A stretch of DNA of 18,742 nt from UBA920 sp964424635 (GTDB taxonomy: Bacteria > Patescibacteriota > Doudnabacteria > UBA920), in assembly GCA_964424635.1 (NCBI GenBank), contig CAYRJC010000015.1:1-18742 (forward strand), in the 5' to 3' direction. Positions within the stretch are counted from its first letter, which is position 1. Every line of letters starts with the position of its first letter. The notes beneath the pieces were generated by a model. That model had not been told where the DNA came from, searched no databases, and saw nothing but the letters and a program-made list of their open reading frames with translations. The position numbers were made by a program, and so were the translations under genes. Below, piece by piece: positions 7,595-13,150 of the stretch.

Positions 7595-8599
7595 TTAATT
7601 TATAAACTCTTTGGTGTAGGCTTTTCTAAAGTCAAATTCATCTATAATTACCGAACTTTTGTATAATTGATACATTTGTTCCCATCGTTCGTCTGTCATT
7701 TCTCCAATTTTTGTATTAACCACAGGTTTTATTAGTGGAATGCTAGTAGTTAAGATTTGTTTTTGATAATCTAGATTTTTGTATTTATCTTTTGTGTATT
7801 TTAGGGTTATATTTACAGCTTTTTCTGGGTTTTCTATAGCATTTATCCATCCCTTCTGAGTTGCAATTATAAATGACTTAACTGTTTCGGGGTTCTGGGT
7901 TATATATTCATCGGTAGCAACAATAACATCATTATATGAATGTATTCCATATTCTTCTGGTTTTATATAGTTAACTGCTAATTTTTCGGTATTTATTGTA
8001 TAACTTGCTTCAGTTCTATAAAAAGAAGTAATATCAATGTCTTTATCGGTAAGGCTTATGATACCGCTTTTCTCAGTATTTTTATAAGTAATTGTATTAA
8101 CTGGGACTTGATACTTAGAAAGAATGGCCTCGTATATTAATTTTTTATAAGTTTCTGATCCTGACACTCCTATTGTTTTGTTTTTTAAATCTACAGGAGT
8201 TTTGATGTTCTTTTCTGATAAAGACCCTATTACAGTAGGGGATTCTTGGTAAATTGCCGCAACTGCTTTAACTGGCTTGTTTTGAGCAATTGCCTCCAGT
8301 AATTCTAGTGGCGAAACTATTGCAAAATTGGCAGATTTATTTAATACTGACTCAATTCCAGAACCTCCATTTTTAGTTGGTTCCTTGAAACTAACTTTAA
8401 TCCCAGCTTCGCTATAAATTTTATCTTCATTTGCCACATACATACCAGCAAATTGGGCGTTATGAAACCATTTTAGCCTTACAATGATTGATTTATTGGA
8501 TTTTATGTCGATAAAGTGACGGTTGTTCTTAAGAATCAATACAGTTACTATAATAAAAACAATAAACAATAAAATTATAATGGACTTTTTTATATTCAT
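7595..8599 (-). CDS. NMT1/THI5-like substrate-binding protein, membrane-anchored
   Basis: The protein has 334 residues. A hydrophobic N-terminus (about residues 7-23) has no lipobox Cys and no obvious cleavage site, so it probably stays as a TM anchor. The mature part starts with VRLKWFHNAQFAGMYVA (about 40-56), the hallmark opening of the NMT1/THI5 family of periplasmic-type binding proteins. It continues with IYSEAGIKV, FAIVSPLELLEAIAQNKPVKAVAAIYQ and LKNKTIGVSG, all in family order; length is normal. Known members bind pyrimidine thiamine precursors or small sulfonates/nitrate-type ligands; the ligand here cannot be told. The usual ABC permease and ATPase are not in the window, and neighbours are surface proteins on the opposite strand. 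It may serve a transporter encoded elsewhere or act as a ligand sensor. Confidence 0.88.
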   Translation of the reverse strand: MNIKKSIIILLFIVFIIVTVLILKNNRHFIDIKSNKSIIVRLKWFHNAQFAGMYVANEDKIYSEAGIKVSFKEPTKNGGSGIESVLNKSANFAIVSPLELLEAIAQNKPVKAVAAIYQESPTVIGSLSEKNIKTPVDLKNKTIGVSGSETYKKLIYEAILSKYQVPVNTITYKNTEKSGIISLTDKDIDITSFYRTEASYTINTEKLAVNYIKPEEYGIHSYNDVIVATDEYITQNPETVKSFIIATQKGWINAIENPEKAVNITLKYTKDKYKNLDYQKQILTTSIPLIKPVVNTKIGEMTDERWEQMYQLYKSSVIIDEFDFRKAYTKEFIN

Positions 8600-8611
8600 A
8601 TATTTATTTAA

Positions 8612-8639
8612 ATCATATCATAATATAAACCCTGTTAAA
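8612..8639 (-). promoter_or_regulatory. Possible promoter for the NMT1/THI5-like gene
   Basis: On the minus strand an extended -10, TGA then TATGAT (8620-8612), lies 13 nt before the ATG. A weak -35 (TTTAAC, 8639-8634) sits 16 nt upstream. If used, the transcript would begin only a few bases before the start codon. The region is very AT-rich, so chance matches are likely. Confidence 0.35.
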
Positions 8640-8665
8640 TATGTGGAAATATAATCCGATATTTA

Positions 8666-8694
8666 TTTACAAATTTGCTCACATATGCTATAAT
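8666..8694 (+). promoter_or_regulatory. Sigma70-type promoter with extended -10
   Basis: TTTACA (8666-8671) is separated by exactly 17 nt from TATAAT (8689-8694), which is preceded by TGC, the extended -10 element. It lies 69 nt before the start of the WxL-like gene and is the natural promoter of the 8764-12621 cluster. Predicted transcription start is near 8701. Confidence 0.75.
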
Positions 8695-8704
8695 GGTATT
8701 AAAG

Positions 8705-8726
8705 GTATGGTTCTGAGTAACCGTAC
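8705..8726 (+). promoter_or_regulatory. 5' leader hairpin
   Basis: GTATGGTT (8705-8712) pairs with AACCGTAC (8719-8726) around a 6-nt loop, with one G-U pair. It would sit almost at the 5' end of the predicted transcript, and no T-run follows it, so it is not a terminator. A 5'-end hairpin that stabilises an abundant mRNA is a reasonable inference. It also contains the start of a 9-codon ORF (8707-8736). Confidence 0.45.
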
Positions 8727-8763
8727 AATTTTATAAAGAAACAAAAAATTAATAAAAATAAAA

Positions 8764-9402
8764 ATGAGATTATCGTTTAATTTAGGAGTAATTGCAGGTA
8801 GCGCACTAATTGTATCCGCAATGTTTGGTTTATTTGAACCAGCTGTATCAAAGGCAGTAACAGATGATGTTACTGTAACCCAGAGCGTTACTTCTGGGAT
8901 TTCTATAAGCAGCCCTTCTGATATTACCATGACTGCTTTGTCTACTTCTCAAAATACAGCAGTTGGTTCGGCTGCTTGGACAGTAACAACCAATAATGTA
9001 ACCGGTTATACTATCGGTCTACATGCTTCCACAAGTCCTGCTTTAGCTAGATCTGGCGGAGGTGGTAATATTGCTGACTATACTCCTGCGGTTGCTGAAA
9101 CTCCAGAAACTTGGAGCGTGTCATCTGGGTCAATAGAATTTGGTTTTTCAGCTTTTGGTTCTCATGTATCAACAGGAACTTGGGGTACAGACTCTGATTG
9201 TATTGCAGGTAGCGATGTGCCAAGCGCTGGCTTAAAGTGGCGCGATTTTGATACTTCCAGCGATAACGTAGGAAGTTCTTCTTCTGCGACTTCAACTTCA
9301 GGAACTGCAACTACAATGTGTGTTGCAACTGAACAAAATACCTTGTTTGCTAATAGTGGAACTTATACCGCAACTATTACTGCTACAGCAGTGACTCAAT
9401 AG
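8764..9402 (+). CDS. Secreted WxL-like beta-domain protein
   Basis: The protein has 212 residues. A signal peptide (hydrophobic to about residue 25, likely cut after AVSKA, about 31) is followed by a single beta-rich domain: VTSGISISSPSDITM, AAWTVTTNNVTGYTIGLHAST, an ETWSVSS...FGFSAFGS stretch, a two-Cys region (DSDC...TMC) with KWRDFDT between, and an end reading SGTYTATITATAVTQ. The W-x-V followed by TNN..GY and the final GTYTATIT strand resemble, in position, the two WxL-motif regions of Firmicutes WxL domains, but the canonical second Trp is absent. The product at 10488-11273 carries the same domain. There is no TM, so it is presumably secreted or held by a partner. Upstream bases are A-rich without Shine-Dalgarno; promoter at 8666-8694. 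The exact family is unconfirmed. Confidence 0.85.
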   Translation: MRLSFNLGVIAGSALIVSAMFGLFEPAVSKAVTDDVTVTQSVTSGISISSPSDITMTALSTSQNTAVGSAAWTVTTNNVTGYTIGLHASTSPALARSGGGGNIADYTPAVAETPETWSVSSGSIEFGFSAFGSHVSTGTWGTDSDCIAGSDVPSAGLKWRDFDTSSDNVGSSSSATSTSGTATTMCVATEQNTLFANSGTYTATITATAVTQ

Positions 9403-9423
9403 TATGATAAGCTTAGTCTAGGC

Positions 9424-10410
9424 ATGACTTCACATTCTTTTTTAAAAAATTTTTTTAAATACACAACAGGATTAGTTTTTGTAGCCGTAACTTTATTGTT
9501 TACGGCTTTTCCGGTTAATGCGTTAGAAATTAAAGATGCAGCAGTAGAAATCCGCAATGATTTTGTATTGGAGCCTGCTAAAACAGAAGTTGTACTCAAG
9601 CCTGGAGGGAAGGTAAATAAAACTTTGTCAGTTGTTAACCGTACTGATCGTGAGCAGGTTTTCTCAGTAGAAATTGAAGATTTTACTGGTTCAAGAAATG
9701 TTAACCAAACCGTTGTATTGCTCGGTGGTGATCGTGGTCCTTATTCTTTAAAAGATTTTATAAAGCCGGAGGTAAAAAGTTTTAAATTAAAACCAAAGCA
9801 GCGGGCTATTGTTCAAGTTTCGATAAGTATTCCTCAAGATGCAGAACCAGGCGGTCGCTACGCTTCTGTTTTAGTTTCAACTTCCGCTGTTGATTCTTCA
9901 GAAGAAGGGGATAGCCGTGCTCGTACTATATCTAGGATCGGAGCATTATATTTTGTTCGTGTAGAAGGTAGGGTCAAAGAAGATGCTCGCTTGAGTGATT
10001 TTCGAATCTCTGGAGACAAGAAAAGTTTTTACGAAAAAGGTCCATTTAATTTTGAGTTATTATTTGAAAATAATGGTAGTGTTCACTTAACTCCGTCTGG
10101 GCGAGTTGAGGTAAAAAATATTTTTGGTAGAAAAGTGGCTGAAATGGAAGTGCCTCCTTTCTTTAGCTTACCTGATTCTTTGAGGGCAGCAACTGTTACC
10201 TGGGATAGTGGATTTGCCTTTGGAAGATATACCGCTACTGCTACCATTGTTCGTGGTTATCAAGAATCATCGGATGTTACTGATACAAAAACAGTAGCAA
10301 TTTGGGTGTTACCATGGAAAGTAGGAGTAGCTATAATAGTAGCAGTTTTGTTAGTAGCTTGGTTAATCCGTAAATTACTCAGATCCTTTGAAATTAAAAG
10401 AAAGAAATAG
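9424..10410 (+). CDS. DUF916/WxLIP-like surface protein with C-terminal TM
   Basis: The protein has 328 residues with a signal peptide probably cut after FPVNA (residue 33). The N-terminal beta domain has LEPAKTEVVLKPGGKVNKTLSVVN, then LKPKQRAIVQVSISIPQDAEPGGRYASVLVST; a second domain (about 160-290) has FNFELLFENNGSVHLTPSGRVEVKN and GRYTATATI. A TM helix at about 298-315 and a Lys/Arg-rich tail (IKRKK) follow. Two Ig-like domains plus a C-terminal TM, with a conserved (L)xPxxxxxVxVxIxxPxxxxxGGxY strand pair, is the layout of DUF916/WxL-interacting proteins, which in Firmicutes bind WxL proteins to the wall. It starts 21 nt after one WxL-like gene and precedes another, matching that partnership. 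The family link is by layout and motif, not by search. Confidence 0.85.
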   Translation: MTSHSFLKNFFKYTTGLVFVAVTLLFTAFPVNALEIKDAAVEIRNDFVLEPAKTEVVLKPGGKVNKTLSVVNRTDREQVFSVEIEDFTGSRNVNQTVVLLGGDRGPYSLKDFIKPEVKSFKLKPKQRAIVQVSISIPQDAEPGGRYASVLVSTSAVDSSEEGDSRARTISRIGALYFVRVEGRVKEDARLSDFRISGDKKSFYEKGPFNFELLFENNGSVHLTPSGRVEVKNIFGRKVAEMEVPPFFSLPDSLRAATVTWDSGFAFGRYTATATIVRGYQESSDVTDTKTVAIWVLPWKVGVAIIVAVLLVAWLIRKLLRSFEIKRKK

Positions 10411-10446
10411 AGTCGTAATTAAATAACTGATTTTATATTTATAAGA

Positions 10447-10477
10447 TTGGATACATTACTTAATTTCTACTTATACT
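10447..10477 (+). promoter_or_regulatory. Possible internal promoter giving a near-leaderless transcript
   Basis: TATACT (10472-10477) lies 10 nt before the ATG at 10488, with a poor -35 candidate, TTGGAT (10447-10452), 19 nt upstream. Transcription would start within a few bases of the start codon. The 77-nt gap before this gene is the longest inside the cluster. Confidence 0.35.
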
Positions 10478-10487
10478 ATATTAGTAT

Positions 10488-11273
10488 ATGAAAGATTTTT
10501 TTAAATTTTTATTATTATATTGTAACCGGTTGTGCAAAGTTTCATTAGTTGTGCTACTGGTTTTTTTATCATATCCAGTTAATTTAGTGTTTGCTAATAT
10601 GAGTAGTAATTCATATAAAATTCCAATAGATTCTATAAATGTTGGTGGTCAGGCTGGTTCTTCTAGTTCTTATAATTTATTAGACTCAGCAGGTGAAGTG
10701 GCAACAGGGGATTCATCAAGTAGTAATTATAAATTAAACTCTGGATTTATTGGGGCTAAGGAAACATATCTTTCTTTGTCTACCGTTGGTGATATTTCTA
10801 TGTCTCCATCTATTGGTGGAGTATCTGGCGGTACTGGTTATGGTTCTATGGGCTGGACTGTTATCACTGATAATTCCGCAGGTTATTCTTTGAGCATTAA
10901 GGCTAGTACTGATCCTGCTCTGCGCAGCGCTTCTAGTAGTTTTAATGATTACACTCCTTCCGGTGCTAACCCTGATTATAACTGGAGTGTTGCTTCTACT
11001 GACAGTGAATTTGGTTTTTCTCCAGAAGGTGTTGATATTGTTCAGCGCTATTTGGATAACGGAAGCAGCTGTAATACTGGTAGTTTAGATACTGTATCTC
11101 GTTGTTGGGATCAATTGGATACTATTAATACTTTAATTGCGCAACGTAGTTCTGGGAACCATCCTTCTGGTACCACCACTACTGTTAAGGTGCAGGCAGA
11201 GTCTGGAGCTAATCATATTCAGCCGAATGGTGATTATACTGCAGTTGTGGAAGTAACATTATTACCTTTATAA
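10488..11273 (+). CDS. Secreted WxL-like protein with N-terminal SSxNYxL repeats
   Basis: The protein has 261 residues. A signal peptide is likely cut after NLVFA (about 36). The N-terminal 50 residues of the mature form carry two copies of a short repeat (SSNSYKI...SINVGG and SSSNYKLNSGFIG, with SSSYNLLDSAGE between). The rest is the same domain as in the 8764 product: STVGDISMSPS, MGWTVITDNSAGYSLSIKAST, NWSVAST...FGFSPEG, a two-Cys region with RCWDQLDT aligned to KWRDFDT, and a closing NGDYTAVVEVTL strand. The pair of Cys probably forms a disulfide outside the cell. There is no TM or sorting signal. It is flanked by the two C-terminal-TM proteins of the cluster, one of which may hold it. 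The function is unknown; structural surface component is inferred. Confidence 0.85.
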   Translation: MKDFFKFLLLYCNRLCKVSLVVLLVFLSYPVNLVFANMSSNSYKIPIDSINVGGQAGSSSSYNLLDSAGEVATGDSSSSNYKLNSGFIGAKETYLSLSTVGDISMSPSIGGVSGGTGYGSMGWTVITDNSAGYSLSIKASTDPALRSASSSFNDYTPSGANPDYNWSVASTDSEFGFSPEGVDIVQRYLDNGSSCNTGSLDTVSRCWDQLDTINTLIAQRSSGNHPSGTTTTVKVQAESGANHIQPNGDYTAVVEVTLLPL

Positions 11274-11283
11274 TTTTATTATT

Positions 11284-12621
11284 ATGAAGCTTCGCAATTT
11301 GATTTACATAATAGGATTATTAACAATATTGGTCTGGCTTAACAGTCCTTTTATTGTTAGTGCTGCAAGCAGTGGAGTGAGGGTACAACAACAAGCTGGT
11401 GATGTTGAGTCTTCTTCTCCATCTGAAAACGGGGGTAGTGGTAATGTTGTTACTGATAATACTATTCCTCAAATTAGTGATGTACGCATTACTGTTACTT
11501 CTAACTCTGCTTTGATTGCGTGGAAAACAAATGAGCTTACAATTTCTCGGATCAACTGGGGTGCGACTCGCGACTATAGTAGTGGAATAATTGCAGGGGA
11601 GCAGTATGTTAAAAATCATTCCGCTTTAATCAGTCCCTTAAAAGAAAAAACACAAAACTTTTTTTTAATTACAGTTATTGATACTAATGGTAATAGTAAT
11701 ACTTATAACGGAGAATTTATTACACTCTCTGATAAAGATATTACTCCACCTGATAATGTTTCTCAGTTTATAGCCAATCCTTTAACAGATCGTATAGTTT
11801 TGTCCTGGAAAAATCCTGATGATGAAGATTTGTCATCTGTTCGTATCGTAAGATCAGATAAATTTTTTCCACTAGATCCATTTAATGGTCGGGTCATATA
11901 TGAAGGAAAGGGAAGTTCTTTTGAAGACTTTTCTGTTAGCCCGGGTATTCCATATTTTTATACTATATTTACCCGAGACAAAAATAATAATTATTCTTCT
12001 GGTTCTTTAAGTTCAGCTCTTATTGCTTGGTATAGTGAATTACCAAATCAGGATGATAAAAGTTTGCCTGTGATTGATCTGAAGATTCCTCAGCTTCCTG
12101 ATTATCCTAATCTTCCCGGGCTTCCTGGAAAGCATACTTCTCTTGGTGATTTTTTGATTACCTTTAATGGAAAAGGGATTAATTTTGATAACGGTATTTT
12201 ACCAGTTGGTACTGGGTTTAAAATTACGATTCCAAAAAGCCTTCTTCCTGAGGATAGCTCTATCCTTACTCTCAGTATTAAGGATCCAACCTTTAAAATG
12301 AGTGAGTCAAATTTTTTATTTTCATATGATGAATCAGCAAAAGAGTTTACACTTAATGCGCCGGCATTTGATATAGAGCAGGCTTATAATTTAGTAGTAA
12401 CAGTATTTACGCCGTCAAAGTTTATTATTGAGAAAATCAATGGATCTATAAAGGTAGTTTCTGCTAAAGATGTCTCTGATGAACCTTCTCAAAATAGGGA
12501 ATCAGAATCTATAAATCCAAAACATGTAGCTATTCCAATTGCTGTGGCTGTTACAGTTTATGTTTCTCTTGCTCAATTATTTGGATGGAATATATTTCGT
12601 ATATTAAGTATTTTTACCTAA
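11284..12621 (+). CDS. FnIII-like surface protein with C-terminal TM
   Basis: The protein has 445 residues. A signal peptide ends near VSAASS (about 27). After a Ser/Gly-rich linker come two fibronectin-III-like domains: one with SNSALIAWKTNELTISRINWG (about 75-160) and one with PPDNVSQFIANP, DRIVLSWKNPDDEDLSSVRIVR and GIPYFYTIFTRD (about 160-250). A Pro-rich linker (PQLPDYPNLPGLPG) leads to a third beta domain (about 285-390, GTGFKITIPKSLLPED, FTLNAPAFD). The last 30 residues form a TM (about 416-434) with almost no tail. It starts 10 nt after the preceding stop, the tightest spacing of the cluster, and is the last gene before the terminator at 12719. FnIII domains usually serve as binding or spacer units; the partner is unknown. 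Confidence 0.85.
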   Translation: MKLRNLIYIIGLLTILVWLNSPFIVSAASSGVRVQQQAGDVESSSPSENGGSGNVVTDNTIPQISDVRITVTSNSALIAWKTNELTISRINWGATRDYSSGIIAGEQYVKNHSALISPLKEKTQNFFLITVIDTNGNSNTYNGEFITLSDKDITPPDNVSQFIANPLTDRIVLSWKNPDDEDLSSVRIVRSDKFFPLDPFNGRVIYEGKGSSFEDFSVSPGIPYFYTIFTRDKNNNYSSGSLSSALIAWYSELPNQDDKSLPVIDLKIPQLPDYPNLPGLPGKHTSLGDFLITFNGKGINFDNGILPVGTGFKITIPKSLLPEDSSILTLSIKDPTFKMSESNFLFSYDESAKEFTLNAPAFDIEQAYNLVVTVFTPSKFIIEKINGSIKVVSAKDVSDEPSQNRESESINPKHVAIPIAVAVTVYVSLAQLFGWNIFRILSIFT

Positions 12622-12674
12622 TAATTTTATATCTCGCTATTCTAAAATATATGCACGTCTTTAATAAAAAGTAT

Positions 12675-12688
12675 TAATTACGTAATTA
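12675..12688. repeat. 14-bp perfect palindrome
   Basis: TAATTACGTAATTA reads the same on both strands and is followed by six T. It could be a binding site for a dimeric regulator or a weak terminator for the gene ending at 12621. The AT-richness makes a chance origin possible. Confidence 0.35.
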
Positions 12689-12718
12689 TTTTTTAGAACC
12701 ACTATACTTACTTTTATT

Positions 12719-12755
12719 AAATAAGACAGTCTAATATGGCCGTCTTATTTTTATT
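12719..12755 (+). terminator. Rho-independent terminator of the 8764-12621 cluster
   Basis: AAATAAGAC (12719-12727) pairs perfectly with GTCTTATTT (12742-12750), separated by 14 nt that may pair weakly further, and the downstream arm runs into TTTTTATT. It lies about 100 nt after the stop of the last cluster gene. Confidence 0.7.
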
Positions 12756-12784
12756 AAAATAACTTATTAATTACCCCATTATAA

Positions 12785-12813
12785 TTGACAATTTGTTAAA
12801 TTTTTGCTACAAT
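12785..12813 (+). promoter_or_regulatory. Sigma70-type promoter with extended -10 for the HTH/giant operon
   Basis: A perfect TTGACA (12785-12790) is followed after 17 nt by TACAAT (12808-12813), preceded by TGC. The design is the same as at 8666-8694. The predicted start near 12820 gives a leader of about 90 nt. Confidence 0.75.
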
Positions 12814-12835
12814 TAAGTTAATAAATATCGGATAG

Positions 12836-12876
12836 CAGATAATGTATGTGCAAAAACCTAGCATAGACTTTATCTG
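12836..12876 (+). promoter_or_regulatory. Possible structured leader of the HTH/giant operon
   Basis: CAGATAA (12836-12842) is perfectly complementary to TTATCTG (12870-12876), and TATG (12845-12848) to CATA (12862-12865) inside it, giving a two-part stem in the 5' untranslated region. The stem covers the ATG of a 21-codon ORF (12842-12907). The pairing is short and AT-rich, so the structure is tentative. Confidence 0.3.
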
Positions 12877-12907
12877 GTCTAGAAATAAAAATAAAAACAA
12901 AATTTAA
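12842..12907 (+). CDS. Possible 21-residue leader peptide
   Basis: An ORF starting MYVQKPSIDF and ending in a Lys/Asn-rich tail lies wholly within the predicted leader and stops 3 nt before the HTH gene's ATG. There is no Shine-Dalgarno. It may be chance, but position and the overlap with the possible stem would suit a translated leader. It resembles no peptide I recognise. Confidence 0.2.
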   Translation: MYVQKPSIDFIWSRNKNKNKI

Positions 12908-12910
12908 ATA

Positions 12911-13150
12911 ATGTCAATAGACGAAGAACAAACTTTTTCTATGGCGTCTGGAAAACTTATTTCTTTGGCCGAAGCAGCAGCTTTAACTCCTTACTCGGCA
13001 GAATATTTAAGTCTTCGCGCCAGAACAGGTCATCTTAAAGCTTTGAAAATCGCTCGCAACTGGCTCACAACTCGTGAGGCAGTTTTATCGTATATGACAG
13101 AGCAAACCGCAAAGCATTGGCGCATACAAAAGGAGCAGTCTCATGTTTAA
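12911..13150 (+). CDS. Small excisionase/MerR-like HTH DNA-binding protein
   Basis: The protein has 79 residues. Residues about 17-66 form a winged helix-turn-helix of the HTH_17/excisionase type: LISLAEAAALTPYSAEYLSLRARTG (two helices), then KALKIARNWLTTREAVLSYM, where the RNWLTT wing and the following helix are typical. In phage excisionases such proteins bend DNA; stand-alone ones often act as local regulators. No integrase is nearby, so an excision role is not supported. The last 8 nt overlap the start of the giant gene, and a strong Shine-Dalgarno for that gene lies within this coding sequence, which points to translational coupling. I infer a regulator of its own operon. A Met at residue 12 (12944) is an alternative start, but the first ATG keeps the whole domain plus a short acidic lead. 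Confidence 0.85.
   Translation: MSIDEEQTFSMASGKLISLAEAAALTPYSAEYLSLRARTGHLKALKIARNWLTTREAVLSYMTEQTAKHWRIQKEQSHV
13129..13135 (+). promoter_or_regulatory. Strong Shine-Dalgarno of the giant surface gene
   Basis: AAAGGAG ends 7 nt before the ATG at 13143 and lies inside the HTH gene. It is the only clear Shine-Dalgarno in front of any gene in the window, and it fixes the start of the 1843-residue protein. Confidence 0.85.

Noticed and set aside
7585..7597. Hairpin between the convergent genes as a terminator
   Set aside because: Only a 5-bp AT-rich stem (TAACT/AGTTA) with no T-run; too weak to call.
11284..12621. Sortase-anchored protein
   Set aside because: The Pro/Leu-rich stretch contains no LPXTG, and the C-terminus is a simple TM without the sorting signal.
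12911..13150. Excisionase of a mobile element
   Set aside because: The HTH fold fits, but there is no integrase, attachment repeat or tRNA near it, and it is coupled to a surface gene.
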